Source of the DNA: Pictodentalium vernedei
Taxonomy: Eukaryota > Mollusca > Scaphopoda > Dentaliida > Dentaliidae
Length of the DNA: 64,000 bases
NCBI GenBank assembly: GCA_031216915.1
Contig: CM062290.1
Coordinates: 385,374,718-385,438,717, forward strand
Reading direction: 5' to 3'
Of the stretch, positions 33,765 to 45,584 are shown piece by piece (positions within the stretch are counted from its first letter, which is position 1; every line of letters starts with the position of its first letter). The position numbers and the translations under genes are program-made. The notes beneath the pieces were generated by a model. The model was given only the letters and a program-made list of their open reading frames with translations. It made no database searches and was not told the DNA's origin.

Positions 33765-34368
33765 TAGTATTGCAGGTATTTATTTATTTATTGGTGTTTC
33801 ACCCTTTACCTAACATGAAAAGCAGACGACACTTGCAAAAAAAATCTTTGAATAACTAATTTTTTTCATTTTTTGTGTCAAAAACATAGGTTATGATCCC
33901 TCATTGGAATGAGCTCGTTCCAACGAGGGGCCATAACCTATGTTTTTGAGACAAACAATGAAAACATAATGAAAATTAATTGGCGATTTTTTAGAATAGT
34001 GCTGACCGGATTTGGCTGTTACGTTGTTGTTACTTTGGGTAAAGGGTTAAGGTCACATACTTATGCACAATGGCTAATCGTGACAGTGACAGTGTTACGG
34101 GTGGAGGAAACCGGAGAACCCACAGAGAACCGAGCTCCTCAACATTCTAATCTGTTCAAGCTCCGCTCAAGCAGGGTTACAGCGGTTGAAAACATGTGCA
34201 CCAATGACATGCTGTACACCTTAGTACACAGCATCATCGTGCCCCCGTGTAGGCAACCAGGATAAAGTGCCTTGCCCAAGGACACAACGCGGGTCGTCTC
34301 AGATGGGGATCAAACTCTAGACCTCTAGCATAGAAGTCCAACAGTCTACAACTGTAGTATTTCAGGTA
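33765..34368 (-). mobile_element. SINE interrupted by a TTAA MITE
   Basis: The target duplication is 'tagtattgcaggta' (33765-33778) and 'tagtatttcaggta' (34355-34368), one mismatch. The SINE tail and 'ttggtgttt' come first, then a MITE (33798-34050), then the rest of the SINE from 'ggtcacatacttatgc' on. The head is shortened: a B-box-like 'agagtttgatcc' remains but the A box is poor. The reading 33909-34265 is not a gene. Confidence 0.82.
33798..34050. mobile_element. Family-P MITE inserted at a TTAA inside a SINE
   Basis: The element 33802-34046 has CCCTTTACCTAAC at the left and GGGTAAAGGG at the right. The right flank is TTAA (34047-34050) and the left is TTCA (33798-33801), a one-base decay. 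Uninterrupted SINEs read 'ggtgtttaaggtcacata', with TTAA at exactly this point, so the empty site is known. Confidence 0.87.
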
Positions 34369-35623
34369 ATAATTTTCGAGAAACCATAAGCAAGGAAATG
34401 ACTGAAGTGTCGAGTAAATCCCAAGGTGAATTTTCTGCTCTCTCCAGATCTCCTGGAGATCTCAAAACAGATTGGGCAAACAACTGTACAGAAAGTTTTT
34501 TTTTTCGGGTTATTCCACAAGGTCTAGTCAAGTCACATAATGATTTTCTCTTCTTTCCAGCTTCTACCTGCATCTGAAACTGAAGATGCGGGAGAGGTCC
34601 AAGAGAGATTCACACATCAAATGAATGAAAATGAAGATGGCTTCCAGATAGCAAAAAAAAAAAAAAATGCACGCCCTCATTTCAAAACTGGAACTTTCAC
34701 CCTGTAGCAAGGATTCAGCCAGAACAATGCTGTGATCAATAACTTTGCAAATGAATTTTGCTTAAATCACACAGGGTTAAACAACTATGACAATACACTG
34801 TAAAGTTTAACAAAAAAAATTCATGTTTATAAATCAACACTGTTTGCAGCCACTCATGGTAACATAGAGTAGACAAGTGGTAATGAAAACACAAGTGCAG
34901 AGGTCACAAGTTACAATGCTACAACAGTACTTACAAAGTGGAACGTGGGATTCCCATGCTCCACTTTCTAAGTACTTTTGTAGCAATGTAACTTGTAAGG
35001 CAGAGAAGTAGGCTGATAGAACCGAAAATGCAACAGGCAATTTATTCTTTCATTTCTATAGCATGCTTCTGCCTATAGAAGACACTGATTTGCAATTATC
35101 CTCTCATGAAAAAACCTGATTTAAAAAAATATATGAATGAAAAAGCCAATTCAATGTCAATTCCGAATCTGGTCATCGATATCAACATCAAATTGAATCT
35201 TCTTTGCACCCAACTTTCAAGATTCTTTTTAATGCAAATGAAGGACTTTTCAAGGACAGAAAAAAAGCGGTATTTTCAAAGCCACTCACAATAACATACA
35301 CTACACACAGGGGGATTTTTTTCATCTGCCCATTTAAACATTGTCATTTTTCCTGACATTTATTTTAAAAAAATTTCAGGACTGCGCTGAAACCCTAACA
35401 ATGGACAGTAACCAAATGAAACACATTCCAGCTCAAAATTATGGCTTATATGTTCAGGCCTTTGAAAATTAAAAGTATGCATAGCCTGAAAAAAATGGTT
35501 TAACCTTTTTTCAAGTGCATTATATTAACTATTTGTCATAATGGGTAACATTTTGTTTTGCAATGTCAGTGAGTGCGATTATATTCCATTCCCAACAATC
35601 ACTGCAGTTCCTACTAAGATGAT
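34369..35623. other. AT-rich spacer with a foldback
   Basis: No gene is recognised. A foldback with ~45-bp imperfect arms lies at 34904-34998 ('tcacaagttacaatgct' and complement, loop near 34951). The short frames at 34346, 34834 and 35106 have no motif. Poly-A at 34655-34668. Confidence 0.5.
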
Positions 35624-35870
35624 GTAACCCATTATCCAATGCAGACAATACCAAAATTTATTATTTTAAATATGAATTTTTAAAAATTTCCCAAAACATT
35701 TCAACAAAACCATATCATGTGACACCTCATTGGAACGAGCTCAACGGGCTCATTCCAAAAAGGGGTCACATGATATGGTTTTGTTTAAATTTCTTGAAAA
35801 ATATTTTTTCAGTTGCTGAATTTGCATATTACGCAGGTGAATGTGGCTGATTCGTTGGGTAAAGGGTTAA
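35624..35870. mobile_element. Family-P MITE, variant centre
   Basis: Right end 'ttgggtaaaggg' with TTAA at 35867-35870. Left end 'cccattatccaatg' after GTAA (35624-35627), a decayed TTAA. The centre is the 'caaaaccatatcatgtgac' palindrome (about 35705-35785). Non-coding. Confidence 0.7.
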
Positions 35871-36213
35871 ATGGGTAGATATTATGCCTGCATAGAGCAT
35901 CAGTTAAGCTAGGAATGATTTGCTTAGCCTCCACATGAACAAAAATCCCATTCCTCTAACCTTTAGAGGCCTGTATATTTGTGTAGGGGAAAATTTGCTA
36001 TTTGACAAGCAGAGGACACAATGAACAATAATACTGCAGTACTTATTTATTGGGTATTAACAGATTTCAACAGCCTGGGTCATATCATGTTGGAAAAACT
36101 GTAGTGTGGCTCAATATTAATTTAACCCAATATCCTGCCGACATTGATTATTGTTGCATATTTTATTATGAGGTTCTGCATGTTCATATGTGTGCAAATC
36201 AATTAATTGTTAG

Positions 36214-36460
36214 CAAGCCTTGAAATAAGCAATCTGTCATTTGCAGAATGAGGTCCTCAGAGGGTGAATTTGCTGATGCTATCCCATGGGCTAGAATCCC
36301 CCAATTTATCCCTTGGGTACCTACTTCTGTTTAGGCCTGAAACCCTGATTAGATTGAGGTTCACAGAGGGTAAATTTAGTAATGCTATCCTGTTGTGCAG
36401 GGTAGCAAACCAAATTCACCCTCTGGGGACCTCACGCATGGAAAAAATGACAACCTGTTG
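36214..36460. mobile_element. hAT-type MITE family C, copy 1 (right end unclear)
   Basis: It starts 'caagccttgaaataagc', followed by 'gaggtcctcagagggtgaat'. Inverted copies of the 'gagggtgaattt' block recur at the right ('aattcaccctctggggacc'). Copies 2 (47901) and 3 (50098) are 253 bp with 8-bp duplications. Here the right terminal repeat is altered and no duplication is clear. Confidence 0.6.
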
Positions 36461-37514
36461 ATTTTGACCCGTCCATGATGGCCCTGCTGTATGATAGTTC
36501 ACAGATTTAGAAAGCATCTGCGGCAAGCACAGGCGTCAGCTGTCTTAGGAAGTTTGAGCATTGAAGATAGGGGTCTTCCTACAGGAGCATTTTAAAACAG
36601 TGCTATCAAATAAGATGATAAGATACAACTTTTTGACAAACTGTTTGTAGTTCTAGTCGAACAACTTTTCGGTTAACTGTTTTTTCATTTAGATAACCAC
36701 CAGAGGAATGATAAAATCATTCCTCTCAACTTTTATGGCCTGACAATTATAGGATCAAATTATTACTAAACCACCCAACAACAGACAGAACTGATTCAGC
36801 CAGTTGGGATAAACAGTGCTGTGATCAGCATTTTTGTACATGGCCTTCCAATACTTATACAATGTTAAAACACAGGGTTCCCACTGATATCACCAAATCC
36901 AATTCAAAAACTATTTAAACACTTTTCATGGAAGTTGACAATAATTTTCAAGGACTATCAGCACTGAACATATCGGGCAAACAATCATTTCATTTCATTA
37001 CTTGTATGCTCCATTTAAAACCCGCCTTTAAAATTCTCGTATGCATGTGTGTGCGAAGGTGTGTGTGTGGCGGGGGTGGGGGCTGAATAGATTTATTTTT
37101 TTAATTCACTCAGAGAAGCAGGTTGGTGAGGTAGGGAAGTGGGATAAAAGCCTGTTTTACGAGGATCGATCATCTCCTGTAGTGCCACCCTTGCCCACGA
37201 GCCTCATTCTGTAAAATGTTGGTGAACTTGGTATGAAGCGAACTGTCCATGTTTTAAGGCATTTTCATTAATTACACCCTTTTGGGGTGGTTGTTTCACA
37301 TGTTTTAGTAGTTGCTGAGCAGTTATTATTAATATTTTTATTTTTCATAATTTATTTGGATGCTATTTGGGGGTAATGTGGCATAATTATTGATGCCTTT
37401 CATAACTTATAAATTATGGCCACAAACAGACAGAGTCAAGGAAATTGCGCTTTTTTGTTCTTCATGAATTTCAAAATTATTCCCCCAGGGAAGGCAATGC
37501 GCCCCATCCATCCT

Positions 37515-37562
<48 letters not shown>

Positions 37563-37837
37563 TACCTCTCATGCTAGCCCCCATCTCGCTGCTCCACGGC
37601 TCGAACGATGCTGCGCATCATATTTTGTATGCCCCTGAAGCAGATGCCAAAGGCATGAGTGATAATAGGGTGGTTTGGGTCGGGGGAGGCCTCTCCACCT
37701 CCCTCCCCCCACCCCCCCCCCCCCCCCCCCCCCCCCATAAAAAAAAAAAATTGGAAATCAGTTATTAAAATGGAGGTGTTCTGGTGGCTTTGGGATGAAA
37801 AATCACGTTATTTTTTTGGCCATCAGTGAGGTGTGTC
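36461..37837. other. Spacer with opposing G and C homopolymers
   Basis: No gene is recognised. 'cagggttcccact' at 36873 looks like a lone hAT-type end. A run of about 43 G at 37517-37559 and a C-rich run at 37696-37736 lie 140 bp apart. The Gly-rich frame 37445-37768 is an artefact. Run lengths may be unreliable in any assembly. Confidence 0.55.
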
Positions 37838-38268
37838 GATAGCCTAATTTATTTATTTATTGGTGTTTAAGGTTATATACTTATGCACAATGGCTAATCG
37901 TGACCCTGACAGTTTTACGGGTGGAGGAAGCCAGAGTACCCGGAGAGAACCACTGAGTAACGACGAGCAGCTGTCAGCTCTCCAACACCGTAAACCTCTG
38001 AACTCTGCACCGCGGCACAGGCAGGGTTAGACTGGTTGAAGACATGTGCACCACTGACGTGCAGTACGCCTTAGTATACAGCATCATCGTGCCCCCATAT
38101 AGGCAATCGGGGTAAGTACCTTGCCCAAGGACACAACGCGGGGGAGCGCGAATCAGTCGCAGAAATGGTCACCCATCAAACTACTAACCGTGCTCGATGT
38201 TGCTTAACTTCGGTGATCTGACGAGAAACCGGTTACCGTGACAACACTGTGCCCCCGATTGCCTAATT
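37838..38268 (-). mobile_element. 5S-headed SINE, minus strand
   Basis: The target duplication is 'gatagcctaatt' (37838-37849) and 'gattgcctaatt' (38257-38268), one mismatch. On the minus strand the head reads 5S-like 'cagatcaccgaagttaagc' and 'gatgggtgacc', then the shared SINE body and (AATA)n tail. This is the second copy with a 5S head, showing that the 28034 copy is not a one-off chimera. Confidence 0.85.
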
Positions 38269-39128
38269 GATCCAAAGCTGGTCATTATTGAATAAGAAAA
38301 ACATAATTGTTTTCTGTTGAATTTGTGATCTACATGTGGTTATAATTATGATTAGGCTAAAATAATAATAAAAATAATTGAAAATGTTGAATACAGTCTC
38401 TTGTTTTTCCTCAACCATGTCATGTCCAGAGGTGTTAAAACAGATTGTTTGGAAGATAAAAGCTTCTGTTGCTTTGTCGGGCCACCCAAATGTTATTTCA
38501 CAACTTGTGCAAGTAGTGGTTAATTCAATCTACATGTACTTTAATTAATCCCTTCAATCATGATTAGTTTAACTGCACCTAACGATTCAGTTAAATGATT
38601 TGTTACCAGAGAGAGAGAGGGAGAGAAGATTGTAGTTAAGTTTATATCTGATTTGTTTTTAAGTAATCACCGTGGTGACCCCGAAAAAGTTCCAGCACAG
38701 TCAATCAGGCTGATTGATCTATTTTTAGCACAACTGTTACATAACAGCAATCAGAAATAGTGGTGTCAGTTTTAAATGAGAGACACATGTAATGTGCCTG
38801 TCATTTGCCTAAAAATAAGGTGACCATTTTTTTTAATTCAACTACATTACAAAATCTTCAAAAAATTTCTTGACCTGAATTGCCATTTTATTCATTTGTG
38901 AACTATTCCAGAACCGTCATCTACATTGTAATGATGATAAAACTTACTGTTATGATGACATAATAAAATGCTGTGACGTAGCACACTGTTGCAAAGAGCT
39001 CTCTGAGATCTTTTCAACAGTGTATTACATCACAGCATATTATCAGATAACTGACAGAAATGCATGAAATAAACTGCAAAGTTCTAGAATCTACACACCA
39101 GACTGAGGTCAGTTATCATGAAACGTCT
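38269..39128. other. AT-rich spacer with imperfect foldback
   Basis: Nothing coding is seen. Imperfect inverted arms at about 38962-38998 and 39010-39048 share 'atgctgtgacgta' and its complement around an 'agagctctctgagatc' loop. A short GA-rich tract is near 38611. Confidence 0.5.
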
Positions 39129-39383
39129 TGTTTCAGAGATTATTTATTTATTTATTGTTGTTTAGGGTCACATACTTCTGCACAATGGCTAATCATGACC
39201 ACAACATGGAGATAAAGTCAAGGTCAGTGAATCGTTTATACCCCATGTTGCCTATTTTAGAGGACTCGCACACCAGGCATTAGTGACTGGGTCCTATTTT
39301 ACCAGTGAAACAGAGCTTGTTTACCACAGTAAACAAGCACTGCTTCACTTCCCAGGGTTCCCACGGGGTGTTTCAGAGATTAT
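39129..39383 (-). mobile_element. Short SINE-like element, perfect 15-bp duplication
   Basis: The insert 39144-39368 lies between 'tgtttcagagattat' copies (39129-39143 and 39369-39383). The tail is (ATTT)n with 'gggtcacatacttctgcac', as in the long SINEs. The 5' half ('ccccgtgggaaccctggg' on the minus strand) is unlike the tRNA or 5S heads. Same type as 11235-11486. Confidence 0.8.
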
Positions 39384-39536
39384 AGGCAAACTGAATTCAA
39401 GTATTTTTAACTGGTGGAGTGCTAGAAGCCACTATCAGGGCCTTAATATGAAGAGAGGTACCCCAGCCTAAAGGTGTCATATTCTGTGGATGTGCTTCAT
39501 ATTATCTTAGAAGTGAAATTACTTAGTATATATGTG

Positions 39537-39602
39537 TTTGCCTTGTTACAATTTATGGGAGAGTGCCTCTTGGCACTCTCCCATAAATTGTAACAAGGCA
39601 AA
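39537..39602. repeat. Perfect 31-bp-arm hairpin
   Basis: 39537-39567 and 39572-39602 are exact inverted copies around the loop tctt. The arms contain 'tgggagagtgcc'. No other copy is seen in the window. DIRS copy 2 begins 70 bp to the right. Confidence 0.9.
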
Positions 39603-39671
39603 GACGCAGGAACAAACTTTTATGACCAAAAATAATTTAGCACTCTACCGATTAATAGAAGGTGGTGGAAA

Positions 39672-39898
39672 GTTAAAAAATTTATAGTAATTTATATATT
39701 TTTTATACTTACCAATGACCCAGACATAGCTGGTGCTAACTCTTAAAATATAGGGCCAAACACAAATTTTGCCCCCCAATCCCCAAAATTTGCATCTAAA
39801 ACTGAAGAAAACATGTCCTGAAAGGCCCTCCACACTTCGCCCCTACTGCGCATGCGCAGTGTCAAGGACGTTCCGAAATTGGCGCCATTTATCATTCT
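39672..39898. repeat. DIRS copy 2 ITR, coding 3' side
   Basis: Reverse complement of 46463-46663 apart from its outer ~38 bp. The variants 'cgcccctactg' and 'ggcgccatttatcattct' are shared with the other ITR of this copy but not with copy 1. TGCGCATGCGCA is present. Confidence 0.87.
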
Positions 39899-39973
39899 AA
39901 TAACCAGTGCCTGGTAAGCGCTATGTACTCAGTGGGGAGGCAAGAGTTCCCAACTCCTGGGAGGGCCATCCCC

Positions 39974-40062
39974 GTCTGGGTCATTGGTAAGTATAAAAAA
40001 TATATAAATTACTATAAATTTTTTAACATTTTTATACTGTACCAATGACCCAGACATAGCTG
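39974..40062. repeat. DIRS copy 2 internal complementary region
   Basis: Fused reverse complements of the two outer ends, junction 'taac|attttt' at 40027/40028, beginning 302 bp inside the element. Same layout as copies 1, 3 and 4. Confidence 0.87.
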
Positions 40063-40644
40063 AATAGTAAAAAGGCTGGAGGGCCAAGGACATAGAGCAA
40101 AATGGAATACGCTCAATAAAATAAAATAGAGTCATCCCCTGTAGGGAAAAGAAGTAATAGGCCTTACATGTATCTTTCTTATTTATGATAAATTAGAAAG
40201 ATACAACACCTTCCAAAAATTGAGCTTCATACATCCATGTACTCTATTAATATCCAATAATCCTTATACTAATAATTTTTAAAGTAAGCCAATAATAAAG
40301 TAAGTCTAGAGAATAGAGACTCTTATACTCCTAAAAGTGTGTGAGAATTGCATAATCATGTCCGTTGACATATGCAATATTCAAAAGCTATACTTTAAAA
40401 ACTAAGACTTGAATGAATTTTATAAACTTAAACTTCTCACTAAACAACCATCCCAATAACAGCTCAGAATTACTAACTCCGGAGGAGGTATCCCCTTGTT
40501 TTCATAGTAAAAACAGGTGACCCAAGGGAACACCCTCCCCCCCCCCCTTTTTCTTGCCCTGGGTCAAATAGCCCAGAGCGAAGAGGGCAGCCGAACGGAG
40601 ACACTGCCGAAACAGACAGCCTACCTAGCTATAGTAGCAACTGT

Positions 40645-41720
40645 TAAGTGAATGACATTCTGAGCAGTAGATAATAGACCTAACAATAGAGGCCTCCAGA
40701 AATGGACTCGATATTTCTGAGATAAAATTCATGAATGGATGGCTGAGCGCAATGAGCAGCCTTCAAAAATCTATAATAGCAACACTATTAATGTAAGCCC
40801 AAGAAGTAGAAGAACTCTTACTTCATGAGCCAAAATCTTAAGCACAACTGCTAAGCCAATGATATACCATAAGCAGTACGCTAGTTAATAGAATCCATTA
40901 ACAATAAAATGGAGCGTAACGTCCTTCTACTAGACATCAAAGACAGAAGAAGCTTACGCCCTTGTAATAAACAGAAATCTGTTTATAAATACATAAACTG
41001 TACCCGGAAAGAGTAAAGGCCTATGCCCATACGAAGACGGAAGGACCTTAAAATAATAGGTTCCGGATAATAGGAGCCTAACTCCCATGCAACAATCCAA
41101 CCTAAATAGTAACGGAAGTATTGATTCCGAAACTATGAAAGTGAAAATCATCCATCGATAGTGCATGAAACTCACTGACTCTACAGTAAAAGAGAAACCA
41201 ACAGAATTACTGTCTAAAAGGTCAGAATTTGAAAACTACTGTTTCCAGAGGCTCAAATGATTACTTAGCTAAATAAGAACCGAAGTTAAAATCCGTATAG
41301 GAATTTAATCTAAAGATTCTAAGTCTATTTATCAAAAAGTTACTAACTGACTTAGATAAAGAGACAAAAGGCTCAATTGTAAACTATCGTAGAGTGCATA
41401 GGTATGAGGTAACATAAACCTATAACCTAAATAACAACAGGCTGCAGTAGATCTTGTGAAACAAGTATACTAAAAAATAGCAATGAGTAGTATGGAGGGA
41501 TCAACCATATGAACATAATGATCCCTACACCACGACGGAAGAGCCTCCACTTTAGTCGCATAGAATAGCGAAGAAGAGGATCTCCTATAGTAAGAAATCG
41601 CGTCCAAAGCTCGTCCAGTACAGTGCTTACAATGCAATACGGACCACACAACGGAATACATGAAGGTTGCGACCTTGCTGGTTGTGATAAAGATGACACG
41701 ATTTACCCAGTGAAAAAAGA
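40645..41720 (-). pseudogene. Tyrosine recombinase remnant (DIRS copy 2)
   Basis: Collinear with 58451-59600. Frames at 40954-41175 and 41427-41699 keep 'MSFMHYRW' and 'SQPARSQPS' segments in shifted frames, showing several indels. A C-run lies at 40536-40547. Confidence 0.73.
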
Positions 41721-42540
41721 TCCTCACATAGAGGAAGATTTCACGTTAAGATCCACAGTAGACAAGAGAGTAAATTACTCATGATCTCTGTGAAGATAGA
41801 GATGCTATCAACAGAAATGTATTGTGGTTGTTTATCTTAGCAAAACCTGCTAAAACAACAGCGCCGGAGGATACGCGTATCCTATCATTCCGTCCTATAG
41901 ATCAATAGAGCGTTAACAGTATTAGCTCAGAGATCTGGACAAGCCAACACATACGTCTGCAATTGATTAGCAAGCTGTGTCAAAAATAAAACATCATTGG
42001 GCGCTCCCATAGATAGCAAATCTGATTGAATACTTGTTTGTTGAGAGTCCATTCTGACAGCAACAAGCGACCCGTAAGAGAACGGGAGTGCGATAAAACA
42101 ATCAGACGACCCAGAATATGACGGACCAAAACTGAACTTGGTGTACTATAACCAACAGACGGATTCTTTCCATTAAATTGAATAACGGAAACGAAAGAGT
42201 GCCTCCCTGGTTCCGGAGATACGCCACTACTGTCGAATTAAAGGACAGGAATTTGGGCATGCGTTTCTGAATAATGTTCATGCAATGACATAAAGCAAGC
42301 CTAAAAAACATTATTCCGCGGAAGTTAACTGATAGCTAAAAGACTGCGGAACCCAAAGACCCTGGCACTTCGAATCCGTAGGGATCAGTATATATCCCAA
42401 TCTGTTTGACTGGCAACCGTCATAACAGCCACACTCGGGTCCGGCAACTGCGGCGGCACTCTCTGAGTCAACCACCGAATGTTTGCCCCAGTCAGAATCT
42501 CTTGTAACACTAGATAGACAAGAGAATGTATAAATCAAGC
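41721..42540 (-). pseudogene. RNase H / methylase-like remnant (DIRS copy 2)
   Basis: Collinear with copy 4 59540-60397. Near 42540 it passes straight into gag sequence at the same junction ('gcaattcatggattgc') as copies 1 and 3. The RT core is missing. Confidence 0.72.
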
Positions 42541-45500
42541 AATTCATGGATTGCCGGAAAGTTGCCGTCGAAGAGAAGCTCCTCCGAGAACGAAGCGACT
42601 CTGAGAGAGTTCTTAACCTTACTATCCACGCGTGGATGTAGCTAGGGCTGCGTCACGTCTAACCAACTCCAATCAGCCACTGAAGGGCGGAGTTATACGT
42701 GAACAAACTACTGCCCTCAAAAGAAATTACATTGAGAATAATATCCCGTAAATCTTTTCTTGAAGACGTAATGATAACGCCTCAGTAAGGCGGATTACGT
42801 ATAATAAAGCGTCTAAGTTAAGTCTACTATACATAATGTCGTTCCCAACATTGAAATTGGAAAAGACATAAACGGCGAAAAAGAATATATGCAGTCTTTA
42901 ATCACACCGTCTAGACGCATATGAACTCTCGGTATGCCCTGCTCTGCCAAAATAAACTATATGTAAAAAAGATAAAATGGCAGAAATGAGCCACGCGGAC
43001 AAGAAACTAAACTATCATGCTTAGTAGCAGGCTTGTATATATATATAAATATATAGCGTCGAAAAATAAAACACATGTTGTAATGACAATATTGGACTGC
43101 GTCGGTAAGTCAGGGACAAAGTCCCTGTACCGATCGAAAAATCCGAGTCCAATGACGCTATAAGTCTCTTATCCAAGATCGCAGCAATGAAGTCTGAAAA
43201 ATAATCACTGGAAGAAATGCCAGAAGATATGAAAGGCATCTTCCGATACTACTAAAGGGAAAACTCGAAATCTTCCGAATCCCTTTCGCCATCCTGTCGG
43301 ACCCTATAAAGCGTTCGGTCGTCCGTAGCTTGATGCAACCGCACCGACCCAGCGTCGTCGGATAATTCCTGATTCGACCGAGAAACTGTCAATTGCTGGG
43401 ATGCTGCGAAACAACTGTGCTAACTCGGATAGCACGTCCGTCACTGAGGCCTGAGGAGCAGCGGTCTTACGATGCATTGCCGCAGGAAGCTCCGAGATCG
43501 TTACCCCGTGCATACTTCCAATATGCGAGCGAACGGAGTGTATAGGCCTCGTGTCCCTTGGCTACCGGATGGCGCGACCTATTCGCTGTGGAATCACTGA
43601 ATGCCGAACTGATCGGATACTCGAGGTCACGTAGCCAATGTGCGGTCGTGTGCCCTGCTGTGAGGATGAGGAAGCATTAAAGACAGTCTCTCGGACTGTC
43701 AATATAACGGAGCGTCCCAAGCAACGGACATATGCTCCGAATGTAAAATATCTGAACCACAACATGCGGTCCCCTATGTTGTTGGCTTCCTCCGATCTGT
43801 CCTCAATCTGCCGTCACTGGGTGAGTACTAAAGTAATTAAAGTGCTCGCATCACCCAAATCTCCTTCCTAGACCGCAACGGACGAACCCGGCAGCCGAAC
43901 CATTCGATGAATGTACGCTACACCGGGTGAGCTAGCGAATGTCACTCCGTAAGCGATAGACATATTCCATGAGCACTTATTGCCGCTAACTCTTCATTAA
44001 CTATGACGACAGAGGCACACTTTTGAAAGACATCTCCATAACTCTTCGAACAAGAAACCAGAAATGCTTGGATAGCAAGCATAAAATAATAATATATATA
44101 GCGTTGTTCAATAATTCGAAAGTTTGTGTGACATTATTGGACTATGTCGGAACTGAGGGACGATGTCCCTGAACCGAACCAAAAATTTCTAAGTCCACCG
44201 ACGCTATCAGTTTCTTATCCGGCATCGCAGCATATGTTGTTCCGAAAGGGAAAGCTTGAAATCCTCCGAATCCCTTTCGGTATCCCGTCGGACCAGATGA
44301 AACTTTCGGACGTCCGTACCCGCTTCCGCGGAGCGTCCCGACCCAGCATCGTCGGATAAAATATATGCGACAGATTCAGTTGATGCTGGGATGCTGCGAT
44401 AACCTGTGCTATTAAGGAAAGCACGTCCGTTCCCGAGGCCTGTGCAGTAGCGGACTTACGATGCATTGCCGCTGGAAGCTCCGTGTACGTTGACTCCCAC
44501 ACACTTCCTATGCGAACGTCCGGAGTCTGCAGGCCTCGAGTCCCCGGCTACCGACCCAGCGCTGTCGGATAATTCTCGATCCGACACCGTTTCTGTCGGC
44601 TGCTGGGATGCTGTGATAAGCTGTGCTATGTGCACAAGAATGTCCGGCGTCGAGACCTGCGGAGGCGCAGTCTATCGCTGCTTCGCCGAGGGCAGCTCCG
44701 CATCAGATGGCTCCCGCATACTTTTCCTATGCGAACGTCCGGAGTCCATCGGTCTCGAATCCCTGGCTGCCGGATGGTGTGACCTGGTCGCCGAAGAATC
44801 CTTGATCGGCGAAGCTGGTAATATATCGGCGGTCACGCAGCCAAGGTGCGGTCGTGTGCGCTGACGAGAAGAGGAAGCCTTAGCAGTCTCAGCGGACTGC
44901 CTATACAACGGAGCGTCCCGAGCGACGGACGTATGCTCCGCTAGCGACACATTTGTACCACAACATCTGGGGCCAGATGTTGTTGAACGAGAGAGGGGCC
45001 TCTCTCGCTTGCCGTCCGGATGGACCGGAACGAGCTATGAACCGGACTAAAAGGCTTCCTCCGTTCTCCCTCCGATCCGCCGTCACTGGGTGTGCATTAA
45101 GTTAATTTTATAGTGCTCGCATCACCCCAAAATTCCTTCTAGACCGCAACGGACGAACCCGGCTGCCGAACCATTCGGTGAATGGACGCTACACCGGGCG
45201 AGCTAGCGGACGTCAAAGGCCGTCGAACCTACTAGGGTCCTCTTAGGCAATTGGCGTATTACATGAGCACTTTTCCGCTAGCCCTTCATTAATTGTGACG
45301 ACGGAGGCACACTGTTGGAAGACATCACAGATACATCACCCTAATCTTGATCGTCTGAAATAGAAATTGATAAAGTAGAGTGACCCTGCGGGGAAAGGAC
45401 CGGAGTGTCCAAATCCCCAACAACATACCGTGACATACGCTTCCCATATTGTCATCGAAATCATACGATACAGAACAGGAGTTAATGCGAGTACACTGAC

Positions 45501-45584
45501 CACATATAGAATGATAATAAGGTCAGAGGAAGACTTCCTCTTAAAACAATTGATCAATATCCTTTCAATGTGAAAAGAAAACAA
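42541..45584 (-). pseudogene. gag remnant with duplication (DIRS copy 2)
   Basis: The first repeat unit is about 42995-44046 and the second about 44047-45335, with a third partial stretch because of the inserted copy-4-like patch. The N-terminal region near 45336-45584 has 'RKSSSDL'. No full-length frame remains. Confidence 0.72.
44550..44950 (-). other. Copy-4-like gag patch inside DIRS copy 2
   Basis: From 'ccgacccagcg' to 'ctagcgacaca' this segment matches copy 4 62508-62906 almost base for base, while neighbouring DNA matches copies 1 and 3. The minus frame 44672-44950 (92 aa) differs from the copy 4 gag at only about four positions and is unbroken. The left junction duplicates sequence already present in the second repeat unit, so the patch was added rather than substituted. 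Confidence 0.8.

Noticed and set aside
37445-37768. 107-aa Gly- and Pro-rich protein
   Set aside because: Produced by the G and C homopolymers.
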